NCBI RefSeq assembly: GCF_010730355.1
Contig: NZ_AP022576.1
Span: 2,480,001 to 2,544,000 of the forward strand
Direction of reading: 5' to 3'
Source: Mycobacterium florentinum
GTDB taxonomy: Bacteria; Actinomycetota; Actinomycetes; Mycobacteriales; Mycobacteriaceae
Length of the DNA stretch: 64,000 nt
A program made the translations under genes and the position numbers. Shown here one piece after another: positions 1-12,224 of the stretch. The notes beneath the pieces are model-generated. The model was not told the DNA's origin. It did not search any database and saw only the letters and a program-made list of their open reading frames with translations. Within the stretch, counting starts at the first letter, position 1. The number at the start of each line of letters is the position of its first letter.

Positions 1-1
1 C

Positions 2-1558
2 TCGCGGCCAGCGCTGCGCGACCAGGTCGCCGCCGCGCTGCACAGCGCCCGCTACAGCGGGTGGGACGGGCTGGTGAAGGCGCAACGGGAGTTCCTCGAC
101 GACTTCTGGGCCAACGCGGACGTGGAGGTCGAAGGCGACTCCGAATCCCAGCAGGCCGTGCGGTTCGGGCTGTTCCACCTGGTGCAGGCCAGCGCCCGGG
201 CCGAACGCCGCGCCATCCCCAGCAAAGGGCTGACCGGAACGGGCTACGACGGCCACGCCTTCTGGGACACCGAGGGTTTCGTGCTCCCGGTGCTGACGTA
301 CACGCTGCCGCACGCCGTCGCCGACTCGCTGAGATGGCGGGCGTCGACGATGGATCTGGCCCGGGACCGGGCGAAGGAACTCGGCCTCGAGGGCGTCAGC
401 TTCCCGTGGCGGACCATCCGGGGTCAGGAGTGTTCCGGCTACTGGCCGGCCGGCACCGCGGCCTTCCACATCAACGCCGACATCGCGATGGCCTTCGAGC
501 GCTATCGCGTCGTCACCGGCGACCAGTCGCTGGAGGCGGACTGCGGCCTGAACGTGCTCGTCGAGACGGCCCGGCTGTGGATGTCGCTGGGGCATCACGA
601 CCGCCACGGCGTCTGGCACCTCGAGGGCGTCACGGGCCCCGACGAGTACACCGCGATCGTGCGCGACAACGTCTTCACGAATCTGATGGCCGCACACAAT
701 CTGGTCGTCGCCGCCGATGCCTGCAACCGTCACCCCGAGGCGGCCGAGGCGATGGGCGTCACCCACGAGGAGACGGCCTCCTGGCGCGACGCGGCCGACG
801 CCGTCAGCATCCCCTACGACGAGGAGCTGGGCGTCCACCAGCAGTGCGAAGGCTTCACCAAGTTCGCCGAGTGGGATTTCGAGAACCGGCACAAATATCC
901 CCTGCTGCTACACGAGCCGTATGTGCGCCTCTACCCGGCGCAGGTGATCAAGCAGGCCGACCTGGTGCTCGCGATGCAGTGGCAGAGCCACGCGTTCACG
1001 CCGGAACAGAAGGCCCGCAACGTTGATTACTACGAGCGGCGCACGGTCCGCGACTCGTCGCTGTCGGCGTGCTGTCAGGCCGTAATGTGCGCCGAGGTAG
1101 GGCATCTCGAGCTCGCGCACGACTACGCCTACGAGGCCGCGCTGATCGATCTGCGCGACCTGCACTCCAACACCCGCGACGGTTTGCATATGGCATCACT
1201 GGCCGGCGCCTGGATGGCGATCGTCGCGGGCTTCGGCGGCCTGCGCGACGACGACGGCATCCTCGAGATCGACCCAGCCCTGCCCGACGGCATCACGCGG
1301 CTTCGATTCCGGGTGCGGTGGCGCGATTTTCGGCTGATGGTCGACGCCAACCACAACGACGTCACCTACACCCTGAGCGACGGGGACAGCGGTGAGCTGG
1401 CCATCCGGCACGCCGGCGACGAACTCCTGCTCAAGACGGATGCACCCAAGACGATCGCGGTCCGTCAGCGCAAGCCACTGCTGCCACCGCCGCCGCAACC
1501 GCCCGGCTGCGAGCCCACGCACCGGCGTGCGCAGGCCCACCAGCTCGGGAGCAAGTAA
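2..1558 (+). CDS. Glycoside hydrolase family 65 protein, C-terminal part (Rv3401-like)
   Basis: The frame is open through the left edge of the window, so only about 519 C-terminal residues are present; the M. tuberculosis homologue Rv3401 is roughly 790 residues. Family 65 enzymes are alpha-glucoside phosphorylases or hydrolases acting on maltose, trehalose, kojibiose or similar disaccharides in the cytoplasm. The catalytic region is recognisable from HLEGVTGPDEYT (around 625-660), whose Glu in the GPDE motif is the family's general acid. Other (alpha/alpha)6-barrel segments such as FWDTEGFVLP and WPAGTAAFHIN are also typical. The exact sugar and whether the reaction is phosphorolytic cannot be read. 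The TAA stop lies 10 bp from the stop of the convergent polyketide synthase gene, with no obvious terminator between them. Confidence 0.88.
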   Translation, partial: SRPALRDQVAAALHSARYSGWDGLVKAQREFLDDFWANADVEVEGDSESQQAVRFGLFHLVQASARAERRAIPSKGLTGTGYDGHAFWDTEGFVLPVLTYTLPHAVADSLRWRASTMDLARDRAKELGLEGVSFPWRTIRGQECSGYWPAGTAAFHINADIAMAFERYRVVTGDQSLEADCGLNVLVETARLWMSLGHHDRHGVWHLEGVTGPDEYTAIVRDNVFTNLMAAHNLVVAADACNRHPEAAEAMGVTHEETASWRDAADAVSIPYDEELGVHQQCEGFTKFAEWDFENRHKYPLLLHEPYVRLYPAQVIKQADLVLAMQWQSHAFTPEQKARNVDYYERRTVRDSSLSACCQAVMCAEVGHLELAHDYAYEAALIDLRDLHSNTRDGLHMASLAGAWMAIVAGFGGLRDDDGILEIDPALPDGITRLRFRVRWRDFRLMVDANHNDVTYTLSDGDSGELAIRHAGDELLLKTDAPKTIAVRQRKPLLPPPPQPPGCEPTHRRAQAHQLGSK

Positions 1559-1568
1559 CCCCGGGCGG

Positions 1569-4500
1569 TTACACCACTGGCGCGCCGTCTTCAGTTGCGG
1601 CAGAGGCGATCTCGCTGTCCAACAGCTCAACGATGCGCGCCGTGACGGCGGCCGCGGTGGGGTGTTCCCACAGCAGCGTCGGCGGCAGTGCCAGCCCGGT
1701 CTGCTTCTCGAGCTGACGCCGCAGCGCGACCGTCATGATCGAGTCCACGCCGATCTCGACCAGCGGCATCCGGGCGTCGACGCTGTCGGCGGACAGGCCG
1801 AGTTCGGCGGCCACCGCGGTGAGGACCTGCTGCGTCACCCATTCCTCGGTGTCCATGTCGCCCGGGCCGACTTGTTCAAAGCCGTTCTGCTGCACCGAAT
1901 CCGCGGCGACCGCGGCCGCGATGTCGGCAAGGATGGGTACCGACGTGGCATTCGGGAGCACCGGCAACACCACCGGGTTGGCCTCCTGCGACCGCATCGC
2001 GACGTCCAGGGCACGCAGCGCGTCGTCGGCGCCGATGGTGTCCATCCCCAGCGCATCCAGTTGCGCGGCAATGTATGCGGAGTCCGAGCCCATCCCGAGG
2101 CCGCGCCACGCCGTCCAGGCCACGCTGGTGGTGGCGTCGCCCAGCCCGCGCCGGTGCCGGGCCAGCGCGTCCAGGAAGGCGTTGCCGCAGGCGTAGGCAC
2201 CCTGGCCGGGAAAGCCGGCCAGGTAGCCGCACGAGGAGTACAGCACCATCCAGTCCAGTTCCCCGGGCGCGAACATCTCGTGCAGGGCGAGCGCTCCGTC
2301 GACCTTCGGATGCATGGTCGTGGCGATCTCGTCGATCGTCGTATTCGCAAGGAACACACCGGCTTCCACACCCGCGGCATGAACCACGCCACGCACCGGC
2401 GGCAAGTCGGCCAGCACGGAGCGCAGTTCGCCGGCCGCGCCGGGCGCGGCGATGTCCAGGGCGACCGAGTGCACCCAGACGCCGCGCTCCTCGAGCGCGG
2501 ACACCGCGCGAATCTGGCTTTGATTCTCCGCGGCGGCCCACGCCGAGCGTTCCGGGAGTCCGGACCGGGACAGCAGCACCACGCGGCGCGCACCCAGATC
2601 CGCCAACCGCTCGGCGATGCGCAGGCCCAGCACGCCGGTCCCGCCGGTGATCAGGTAGGTGCCGGCCGGTGTGCATTCCATCGCCGGTCCGGTGGCGCCG
2701 ACGATATTGGCCAGCCGGGCAGTGTGCGCGACGCCGTCGCGAACCACCACCACGGCGTGGCCGCTGAGTGTGGCCAGCGCGCCGAGCGGCAGCCGGTCCT
2801 CGGCGAGGTCGAGCACGCCACCCCACAGCGTGGGATGTTCGGCGGCGGCCACCCTCGACAACCCCCACAGCGGCGACCGGCTGACGTCGGTGCCCTCGTG
2901 CACACCCTGGGTCAGGGTCCATAGTCGCGCCGAGATGCCTTTGTGCAGAAGCGCTTTGAGGGTCTTCAGCACGGTGTCGACTGCATCGACCGGACTGTCG
3001 CCGGCGCGCGGCAACACCAGCACCACGGCGTCGGAGCCCAGCTCGGCGGGGAGATCGGCGGGTGTGGCGCACACCCGGTGGGCGACACCGGCGGCCAACA
3101 GGTCGCGTTCGCACCACGTCTGGACGGCGGCATCGCCACCGAGCAGCACCACTTCGGCCGGCGTCGCGTCGACGTCGAAGGGTGTTGGTTGCCAGCCGAT
3201 TCGGTGTATCACCCGAGACACGTCGCCGCCGGTGTTCTCGAGTTCCTCGAACGCCATCCCGGTGATTTCCACCAGCGGTCTCCCGGTGAGCGAGGCGATG
3301 GTGACGTCGGTACTGGTGCCCTGATCGCGTCGTCGGACGTGAAGCAGAATCGAATCGGAAGGCGCGCCAAGGACTCTCATCCGCTCGATGCGGGCGGGCA
3401 TGCGCAGCCGGGGCGCGCCGTCGAACACCGTGGACGCCACCGAAGTGGCGGCATCGATGAGCCCGGCCCATGTCGACGGGTGTGACCCGTCCGGTTCGGC
3501 GCGCACCTGCGCGAGGAATTCGCCGGCACCGGCCCAGAGATCGACCACCTCCCAGCCGAAGCCCATCTCGGCGACACCCAGCTTGGCCAGCTTGTCCACC
3601 ACACTGTTCGGCGGCAACTGTTCGGCGCACCGGACCCGGACCGCGGTCTCGTCTAGCCGGGGGACCTCGCGATCGTCGGTGACCGAAGCGATCGCGGTGC
3701 AGTGCGTCAGCCAGCCGCCGACCTCGGGCCCCTCGTCGTCGACCAGGCGTGTGGCAATGGCAAGCGCCCGATCCTGCAGCACCACTTGCACATCGCGGGT
3801 GCGCCCCGGCGCGACGGGGGTGCGCAGATGCACGTCCGTCACATCGGTGCCCGCGGCCGTCAGGAACGTGTTGAGCAGCACCGCGGCCGGCACGATCTCG
3901 GTGCCCTGCACCGGATGGTTGCCCGGGTAGGGCCGGGTCGTCATATCCAGCCGCGTCTCCCAGACCCGCGCGGGCACCGTGCCGGTGACCTCGAGCCGGC
4001 CACCGAGCAGGGTGTGGCTGTCGGTGTCGTGGACCCCGCGGCCCGCCGGCGGCGCGCTCGGGATCCGCCAGAAGTCGCGGTGCTGCCACTGCGTGCCCGG
4101 CAGGTCGGCGGCCCACGGCGTGGCGGAGGCGACACCGTCGCCGGCGGGTGCGCCGTAGCAGTGCAAGGCGGCGACCGCCGCGGCGACCGAACGCCGGGCG
4201 GGTTGGTCGCGGCGCAGCACGCCGACGGCGGCATGCTCGTCAATGTCCAAGTGCAGCAACGTTTCCGCGATGGAATGCGACACCACGGGATGGGCCGAGA
4301 CCTCGAGGAAGAGCCGGTGCCCGTCCTCGGCCGCCGCGGAGACCGCCTCGGCGAAACGGACCCGGTCACGCAGGTTGGCGACCCAGTAGTCCGGACCACG
4401 CGGCGCCGGCGACCGCGGGTCGGCCAGCGCGGTGGAGTACAGCGGAATGCCGGCCGGCGATGGCGCCGGCAGCGCAGCGGTGAGCCTTGCCAGGTCGGCG

Positions 4501-6752
4501 GTGAGCGCGTCCATCGCCGGGCTGTGGAACGCGACGTCGGTTTTGACGCGCCGGACGACCAGGCCCTCGTCGCCCCAGCGGGCGGCCACCTCGTCGACGG
4601 CCGCGGCAGTACCGGACACCACGGTCGAGGTCAACGACGCGCTGATGGCCGCGACCACGTCAGTACGGGCGCCGAGCCGCTGTTGGGCATCGGCGAAGGA
4701 CAGCGGCACCAGCGCCATCGCACCCTCGCCGATCACCTTGCGGAATCCGCGGGCGCGGTAGCACGCCACGGCGGCTCCCTGCGCCAGGCTGAAGACGCCC
4801 GCGGTCACGCACGCGGCGACCTCGCCGACGGAGTGACCGATCACCGCCGCGGGGCGCACGCCTCGCTCGCGCAGCACCGCGGCCAGGCCGACCTGCATGG
4901 CGAAGGTCAGTGCCTGCACCTGGTCGGTGCCGCCCAGTTCACCCGAGGTCAGCGCCTCGCGCGCGGAGAAGCCCAGTTCGGCGCCGAAGATCGGGTCGAT
5001 CGCGTCGATCACGGCGGCGAACGCCGGTTCGCCGGCCAGCAACTCCTGGCCCATCTGCGGCCAGTGCGAGCCGTGGCCGGAGAACACCCACACCGCGCCC
5101 TCGGACGCGGCGGGCAGCACGCTGCCGCGCACCAGCGCGGCGTCGCGCCCGCCGGCGGCCAGCGTGCTCAACGCGTCGAGAAGTTCCCCGGTGCTTTCGG
5201 CGACCACGGCCGCGCGCACCGCTTCGTGGCTGCGGCGGGCCCACTGGGTCGCGGCGATTTCGGGCAGGGAGATCGCCCGGTCGCCGAGGTGCTCGGCCAG
5301 CGCCGTGGCGTGCGCGGCCAGCCTGCTCTCCGAGCGGCCCGACAGCGGAATGACCACCGGCACAACCGGTTCCGCGGGTTGCGGTGCGACCCTCGACGCG
5401 GGTGGCGCCTCCTCGAGTAGCACGTGCGCGAGCGTGCCGCCGTAGCCGTAGCTGCACACCGCCGCCCGGCGGGGATGGCCGGGCCGGCGCGACCAGGCCT
5501 GCGACTCGGTCGGCACCCGCAGGCCGCTGGTGTCCCAATCGACGGCCGGGGTGAGATTGCGTACGCCCGCGGTCGGCGGAATCCGCTGGTGGTGCAGGGC
5601 CAGTACGGCCTTGATCAGGCCGACGGCGCCGGCACCGCCCTCGAGATGACCGGTGTTCGGTTTGACTGAGCCGACGAGTGCCGGGTCATCGTCGGGCCGA
5701 GCGGCTCCGTACACCTCGGCCAGCGCCGCGACTTCGACGGGATCGCCTGTGGGAGTACCGGTTCCGTGTGCTTCAATGAAGTCGACGGTGGCCGGGTCGA
5801 TGTCGCAGGACCGGCAGGCCAGCCGAAACAGATCGGCCTGGGCGGCGCCGTTGGGCGACATGATGCCGACCGTGCGACCATCCTGTGCGACCGCTCCCCC
5901 GCGGACCACGGCCAGCACCCGGTCACCATCGCGCACGGCGTCGGCGAGCCGCTTGAGCACCACCACGGCCGCGCCCTCACCGCGACCGTAGCCGTCGGCC
6001 GACGCGTCGAAGGTCTTGCAGCGGCCGTCGGGGGCCGTCGCGCCGGCCTGATCGAGCACGCGGGTCAACCCGGGGCCGATCAGCGCGCTGACGCCGCCGG
6101 CCAGGGCCAGCGCCGTCTCGCCGGAGCGCAACAGTTGGCAGGCCTGATGCACCGCAACCAGCGAGGCCGCGCACGCGGCGTCCAGCGCGACGCTGGGCCC
6201 GCGCAGATCGAGTAGGTGGGACACCCGGTTGGCGATCCCGCACAGCGAGGTGCCGATGCCCGTCCAGGCCTCGATGCCGGGCAGGTCTTCCATCAGCAGC
6301 TTGCCGTAGTCGTCGGAGTTCACGCCCATCAGCACGGCGGTGTCACTGCCGGCCAGCGACCGGGGCGGCACCCCGGCGTGTTCGAGCGCCTCCCAGCTGA
6401 CCTCGAGGGCCAGCCGCTGCTGCGGGTCCATCAATTCGGCCTCGCGCGGGGAGACACCGAAGAACTCGGCGTCGAATCCCGCGAGGTTGTCGATGAAGGT
6501 GCCCCACGGTGTGGTCTCCTTGAGCACCGCGGCGTTGCGCGGGTCACGCCACAGGTAGGGCTCCCACCGCTCGGCGGGCACCTCACGCACCGCACTGCCG
6601 CCGGCCAGCAGGAAATCCCAGAAGGCCTGCGCGGTGGTGACATCACCAGCCAGGCGGCAACCGAGGCCGATGACGGCGATCGGTTCCGGCATCGCGTTTG
6701 TCGTCACACTCGGTGCCGAAAGTTGGTCATTGGAGCCACCATTCATTGTCAT
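1569..6752 (-). CDS. Iterative type I polyketide synthase, 6-methylsalicylic acid synthase type (KS-AT-TH/DH-KR-ACP)
   Basis: This 1727-residue single-module PKS has the size and domain order of 6-methylsalicylic acid synthases. KS: Cys194 in DAACAAS, His329 in EAHGTGT, His369 in NTGHLEGG. AT: Ser641 in GHSVGE, with VAFHSP at 740-745, which resembles the malonyl-CoA signature. The dehydratase-like domain carries His946 followed by GTEIVPAAVLLNTF; GTEIVPA is a hallmark I associate with 6-MSAS enzymes, where the domain acts as a thioester hydrolase that frees the aromatic acid. KR: a Rossmann motif near 1368-1376 and Ser/Tyr1520/Asn1524. ACP: Ser1671 in GVDSIM. There is no enoylreductase or C-terminal thioesterase. 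Expected product (inference): 6-methylsalicylate from one acetyl and three malonyl units. It starts 30 bp after the aryl-AMP ligase and so probably shares its iron-controlled promoter. Confidence 0.9.
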   Translation of the reverse strand: MTMNGGSNDQLSAPSVTTNAMPEPIAVIGLGCRLAGDVTTAQAFWDFLLAGGSAVREVPAERWEPYLWRDPRNAAVLKETTPWGTFIDNLAGFDAEFFGVSPREAELMDPQQRLALEVSWEALEHAGVPPRSLAGSDTAVLMGVNSDDYGKLLMEDLPGIEAWTGIGTSLCGIANRVSHLLDLRGPSVALDAACAASLVAVHQACQLLRSGETALALAGGVSALIGPGLTRVLDQAGATAPDGRCKTFDASADGYGRGEGAAVVVLKRLADAVRDGDRVLAVVRGGAVAQDGRTVGIMSPNGAAQADLFRLACRSCDIDPATVDFIEAHGTGTPTGDPVEVAALAEVYGAARPDDDPALVGSVKPNTGHLEGGAGAVGLIKAVLALHHQRIPPTAGVRNLTPAVDWDTSGLRVPTESQAWSRRPGHPRRAAVCSYGYGGTLAHVLLEEAPPASRVAPQPAEPVVPVVIPLSGRSESRLAAHATALAEHLGDRAISLPEIAATQWARRSHEAVRAAVVAESTGELLDALSTLAAGGRDAALVRGSVLPAASEGAVWVFSGHGSHWPQMGQELLAGEPAFAAVIDAIDPIFGAELGFSAREALTSGELGGTDQVQALTFAMQVGLAAVLRERGVRPAAVIGHSVGEVAACVTAGVFSLAQGAAVACYRARGFRKVIGEGAMALVPLSFADAQQRLGARTDVVAAISASLTSTVVSGTAAAVDEVAARWGDEGLVVRRVKTDVAFHSPAMDALTADLARLTAALPAPSPAGIPLYSTALADPRSPAPRGPDYWVANLRDRVRFAEAVSAAAEDGHRLFLEVSAHPVVSHSIAETLLHLDIDEHAAVGVLRRDQPARRSVAAAVAALHCYGAPAGDGVASATPWAADLPGTQWQHRDFWRIPSAPPAGRGVHDTDSHTLLGGRLEVTGTVPARVWETRLDMTTRPYPGNHPVQGTEIVPAAVLLNTFLTAAGTDVTDVHLRTPVAPGRTRDVQVVLQDRALAIATRLVDDEGPEVGGWLTHCTAIASVTDDREVPRLDETAVRVRCAEQLPPNSVVDKLAKLGVAEMGFGWEVVDLWAGAGEFLAQVRAEPDGSHPSTWAGLIDAATSVASTVFDGAPRLRMPARIERMRVLGAPSDSILLHVRRRDQGTSTDVTIASLTGRPLVEITGMAFEELENTGGDVSRVIHRIGWQPTPFDVDATPAEVVLLGGDAAVQTWCERDLLAAGVAHRVCATPADLPAELGSDAVVLVLPRAGDSPVDAVDTVLKTLKALLHKGISARLWTLTQGVHEGTDVSRSPLWGLSRVAAAEHPTLWGGVLDLAEDRLPLGALATLSGHAVVVVRDGVAHTARLANIVGATGPAMECTPAGTYLITGGTGVLGLRIAERLADLGARRVVLLSRSGLPERSAWAAAENQSQIRAVSALEERGVWVHSVALDIAAPGAAGELRSVLADLPPVRGVVHAAGVEAGVFLANTTIDEIATTMHPKVDGALALHEMFAPGELDWMVLYSSCGYLAGFPGQGAYACGNAFLDALARHRRGLGDATTSVAWTAWRGLGMGSDSAYIAAQLDALGMDTIGADDALRALDVAMRSQEANPVVLPVLPNATSVPILADIAAAVAADSVQQNGFEQVGPGDMDTEEWVTQQVLTAVAAELGLSADSVDARMPLVEIGVDSIMTVALRRQLEKQTGLALPPTLLWEHPTAAAVTARIVELLDSEIASAATEDGAPVV

Positions 6753-6782
6753 GTCAGTTAAATCCCAAGTGCGCCAGCGCGT

Positions 6783-8459
6783 TCATGCCTGTGTCAGACT
6801 GGCGACTATTTGTTTTTTGTCCACCTTGCCCACCGCGGTCTTGGGCAGCGAACGCATCGCCTCCAGCACGTCCGGCTTGCTGTGCACCGAGACGCCGCGG
6901 CCGTCCAAGAATCCGTTGAGCTCGGCCAGGGTGACCGGCTTATCCTTGAAAACTATTGCCGCGCAGATCTTTTCACCAAGGTACTGATCAGGCAGGGCGA
7001 CCGCCGCCGCGTCGGCCACGGCCGGATGCGCGTGCAGGTGCTCTTCGAGGTCGGACGCCGAGACGGTCTCGCCACCCCGGTGGATGACGTCCTTGATCCG
7101 GCCGGTGACCTCGACGTACCCGGCCCGTGGTCCGTCGGCGAAGATCCGCACCCGGTCGCCGCTGCGGTAAAAGCCGTCGGGGCTGAACGAGCGGGCGTTG
7201 GCCTCGTCGGCGCGGTAGTACCCGTTGATCGTGTACGGCCCACGCACCAGCAGCTCGCCCTCCTCGCCGGGGGCCACCTCGTCGCCGTTCTCGTCGACGA
7301 CCTTCATCTCGTCGTCGGGCGACATGGGCCGGCCCTGCAGGTTGTCCACCACGTCGACGGGGTCACCGGGCCGGGTGAAGTTCAGCATCCCCTCGGCCAT
7401 CCCGAAGATTTGCTGCATGCCCGCCGTCAGGTTCTCCCGGATGAACCGCGCCTCGTCGGGCAGCAGCCGCGATCCGCCGACCTGGACCACCCGCAGCGAG
7501 GCCGGCAGCACCGGCTCCCAATCGCAGGCCTGGGCCCACAGCTTGGCGAGCGCGTTGACCAGACCCGTGACGGTGACCCGGTGCCGGTCGATCAGCGCGA
7601 AGCAGGCTTCGGGGCTGGGATCGTCGGTGAAAACCGTAGGGGCGCCGACGGTCATGGCACCCAGCAGCCCCGGGCAGGCCAGCGGGAAATTGTGCCCGGC
7701 CGGCAGGACCACGAGGTAGGCGTCGTCGCCGGTCATCCCGTAGGCCGCCGCGCACGCCGACGCGTTGTAGCGGTAGTCGTCGTGAGTCCGGGCGATCAGT
7801 TTGGGCAGCCCGGTGGTGCCGCCCGACACCAACAGCAACGCGGGCAGGCCCGGGTCCGGCGCCACGTTTGCCCGGACGTCCGGGCCCGCGTAGTTCTGCA
7901 CCTCGGACCACGCCCGGAAATCGCCGGGTTCGCCGTCGACGAGCACCTTCGTCAACTGCGGCCGCTCGCGGACCAGCGCGGTGGCCAGCTCGCGGTAGTC
8001 GAAGCCGCCCGCCTTGTCGGTGATCACCATCCCAACCGCACCGCTGACGTCGGCGAAGTGACTCAGCTCGGCGGTGCGGTGGCCGGGCAGACACATCACC
8101 GGCACCACACCCGCGCGCAGCAATCCGAACAGCGCCAGCGCGAACTGGCAGGAGTTGGGCAGCTGCAGCAGGACCCGGTCGCCGGCGGCAAAGCCGAGGT
8201 TGGTCAGGCCGCCGGCGATACGATCGGCCAGCGCGTCGAATTCGGCGAAGGTGTAGTTGGTGTGGGCATCGGCGATGCCGCGGCGATCCGGCCAACGTTG
8301 CGCGGCCTCGCGCAAGATGGAGTCCAGCGGCAGCCCCGCCCAATAGCCGGCCCTCCGGTAGGCGTCGGCCCGGTCGCCCGGGAACGGGACGAATCCCGTT
8401 GCGAGGTCAACACTTTCGTCGTGTTTGACCTCGGCATCGGGATGGAATCCGGTGCTCAT
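6783..8459 (-). CDS. Aryl-acid AMP ligase (salicyl-AMP ligase, MbtA/EntE family)
   Basis: A stand-alone adenylation enzyme of 558 residues that would activate an aryl acid as the acyl-AMP and load it onto an aryl carrier protein. Visible motifs are the P-loop SGGTTGLPK, FGMAEG and the C-terminal lysine in PKTAVGKVDKK (Lys545). The pocket reads AGHNFPLACPG, with His256 and Asn257 matching the carboxylate-binding pair of DhbE. Cys262 occupies the position of DhbE Ser240, and Leu359 (GMLNFT) that of DhbE Val337. From the literature on this family, Cys and Leu at these two positions mark salicylate rather than 2,3-dihydroxybenzoate enzymes. An upstream TTG at 8501 would extend the protein by 14 residues. 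I prefer the ATG at 8459, which has a GAAAGGG upstream and leaves a leader after the -10-like TATATT (8501-8506). It heads the leftward unit with the PKS. Confidence 0.9.
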   Translation of the reverse strand: MSTGFHPDAEVKHDESVDLATGFVPFPGDRADAYRRAGYWAGLPLDSILREAAQRWPDRRGIADAHTNYTFAEFDALADRIAGGLTNLGFAAGDRVLLQLPNSCQFALALFGLLRAGVVPVMCLPGHRTAELSHFADVSGAVGMVITDKAGGFDYRELATALVRERPQLTKVLVDGEPGDFRAWSEVQNYAGPDVRANVAPDPGLPALLLVSGGTTGLPKLIARTHDDYRYNASACAAAYGMTGDDAYLVVLPAGHNFPLACPGLLGAMTVGAPTVFTDDPSPEACFALIDRHRVTVTGLVNALAKLWAQACDWEPVLPASLRVVQVGGSRLLPDEARFIRENLTAGMQQIFGMAEGMLNFTRPGDPVDVVDNLQGRPMSPDDEMKVVDENGDEVAPGEEGELLVRGPYTINGYYRADEANARSFSPDGFYRSGDRVRIFADGPRAGYVEVTGRIKDVIHRGGETVSASDLEEHLHAHPAVADAAAVALPDQYLGEKICAAIVFKDKPVTLAELNGFLDGRGVSVHSKPDVLEAMRSLPKTAVGKVDKKQIVASLTQA

Positions 8460-8503
8460 CGCGGTTAGCGCCCTTTCAGGGTAATTTAAGTCCGCAAACA
8501 AAT

Positions 8504-8542
8504 ATAGGGTAGCCTCCGCATAGTTAGGACAGCCTTCACTAA
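8504..8542. promoter_or_regulatory. Tandem IdeR-type iron boxes in the divergent promoter region
   Basis: Bases 8524-8542 read TTAGGACAGCCTTCACTAA and match the mycobacterial IdeR consensus TWAGGTWAGSCTWACCTWA at 15 of 19 positions. An adjacent weaker copy at 8504-8522 matches at 13 of 19. In M. tuberculosis, paired IdeR boxes lie between mbtA and mbtB, and the same arrangement is seen here between the aryl-AMP ligase and the NRPS. On the minus strand a TATATT (8501-8506) sits just beyond the boxes and could be the -10 element of the ligase-PKS unit. Expected behaviour (inference): iron-dependent repression of both units. Confidence 0.75.
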
Positions 8543-8562
8543 TTGTTGAGAGGTTTCACACA

Positions 8563-12072
<3,510 letters not shown>

Positions 12073-12156
12073 CAACGGGCAATTTCGTCGAATTCCTCAC
12101 TTGACCTGCTGCTTTGCGGCGGGAATGTGGTACGCCCATGACCCCTTGCCGAAACT

Positions 12157-12195
12157 GTAGCCATCCGACTACACTCGGGCTTAGTCAACTGACTA
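12157..12195. promoter_or_regulatory. Palindromic operator candidates upstream of the TauD-type dioxygenase
   Basis: Two inverted repeats lie in the 152-bp gap before the dioxygenase start. The first is GTAG-N8-CTAC at 12157-12172. The second is a near-perfect 14-mer, TAGTCA-AC-TGACTA, at 12182-12195. A GACTACAC direct repeat (12167-12174 and 12191-12198) links the two. The palindromes end 29 bp before the ATG at 12225, a suitable place for a repressor site. No regulator can be assigned from the sequence. Confidence 0.45.
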
Positions 12196-12224
12196 CACCC
12201 GATGTTCAATCAAGGACTACTGCC

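Noticed and set aside
3702-5420. 572-codon antisense frame inside the polyketide synthase
   Set aside because: No motif and composition of a shadow; the PKS on the other strand is complete from KS to ACP.
8460-8501. TTG at 8501 as the start of the aryl-AMP ligase
   Set aside because: It would leave almost no leader after the TATATT and the iron boxes; the ATG at 8459 has a GAAAGGG upstream.
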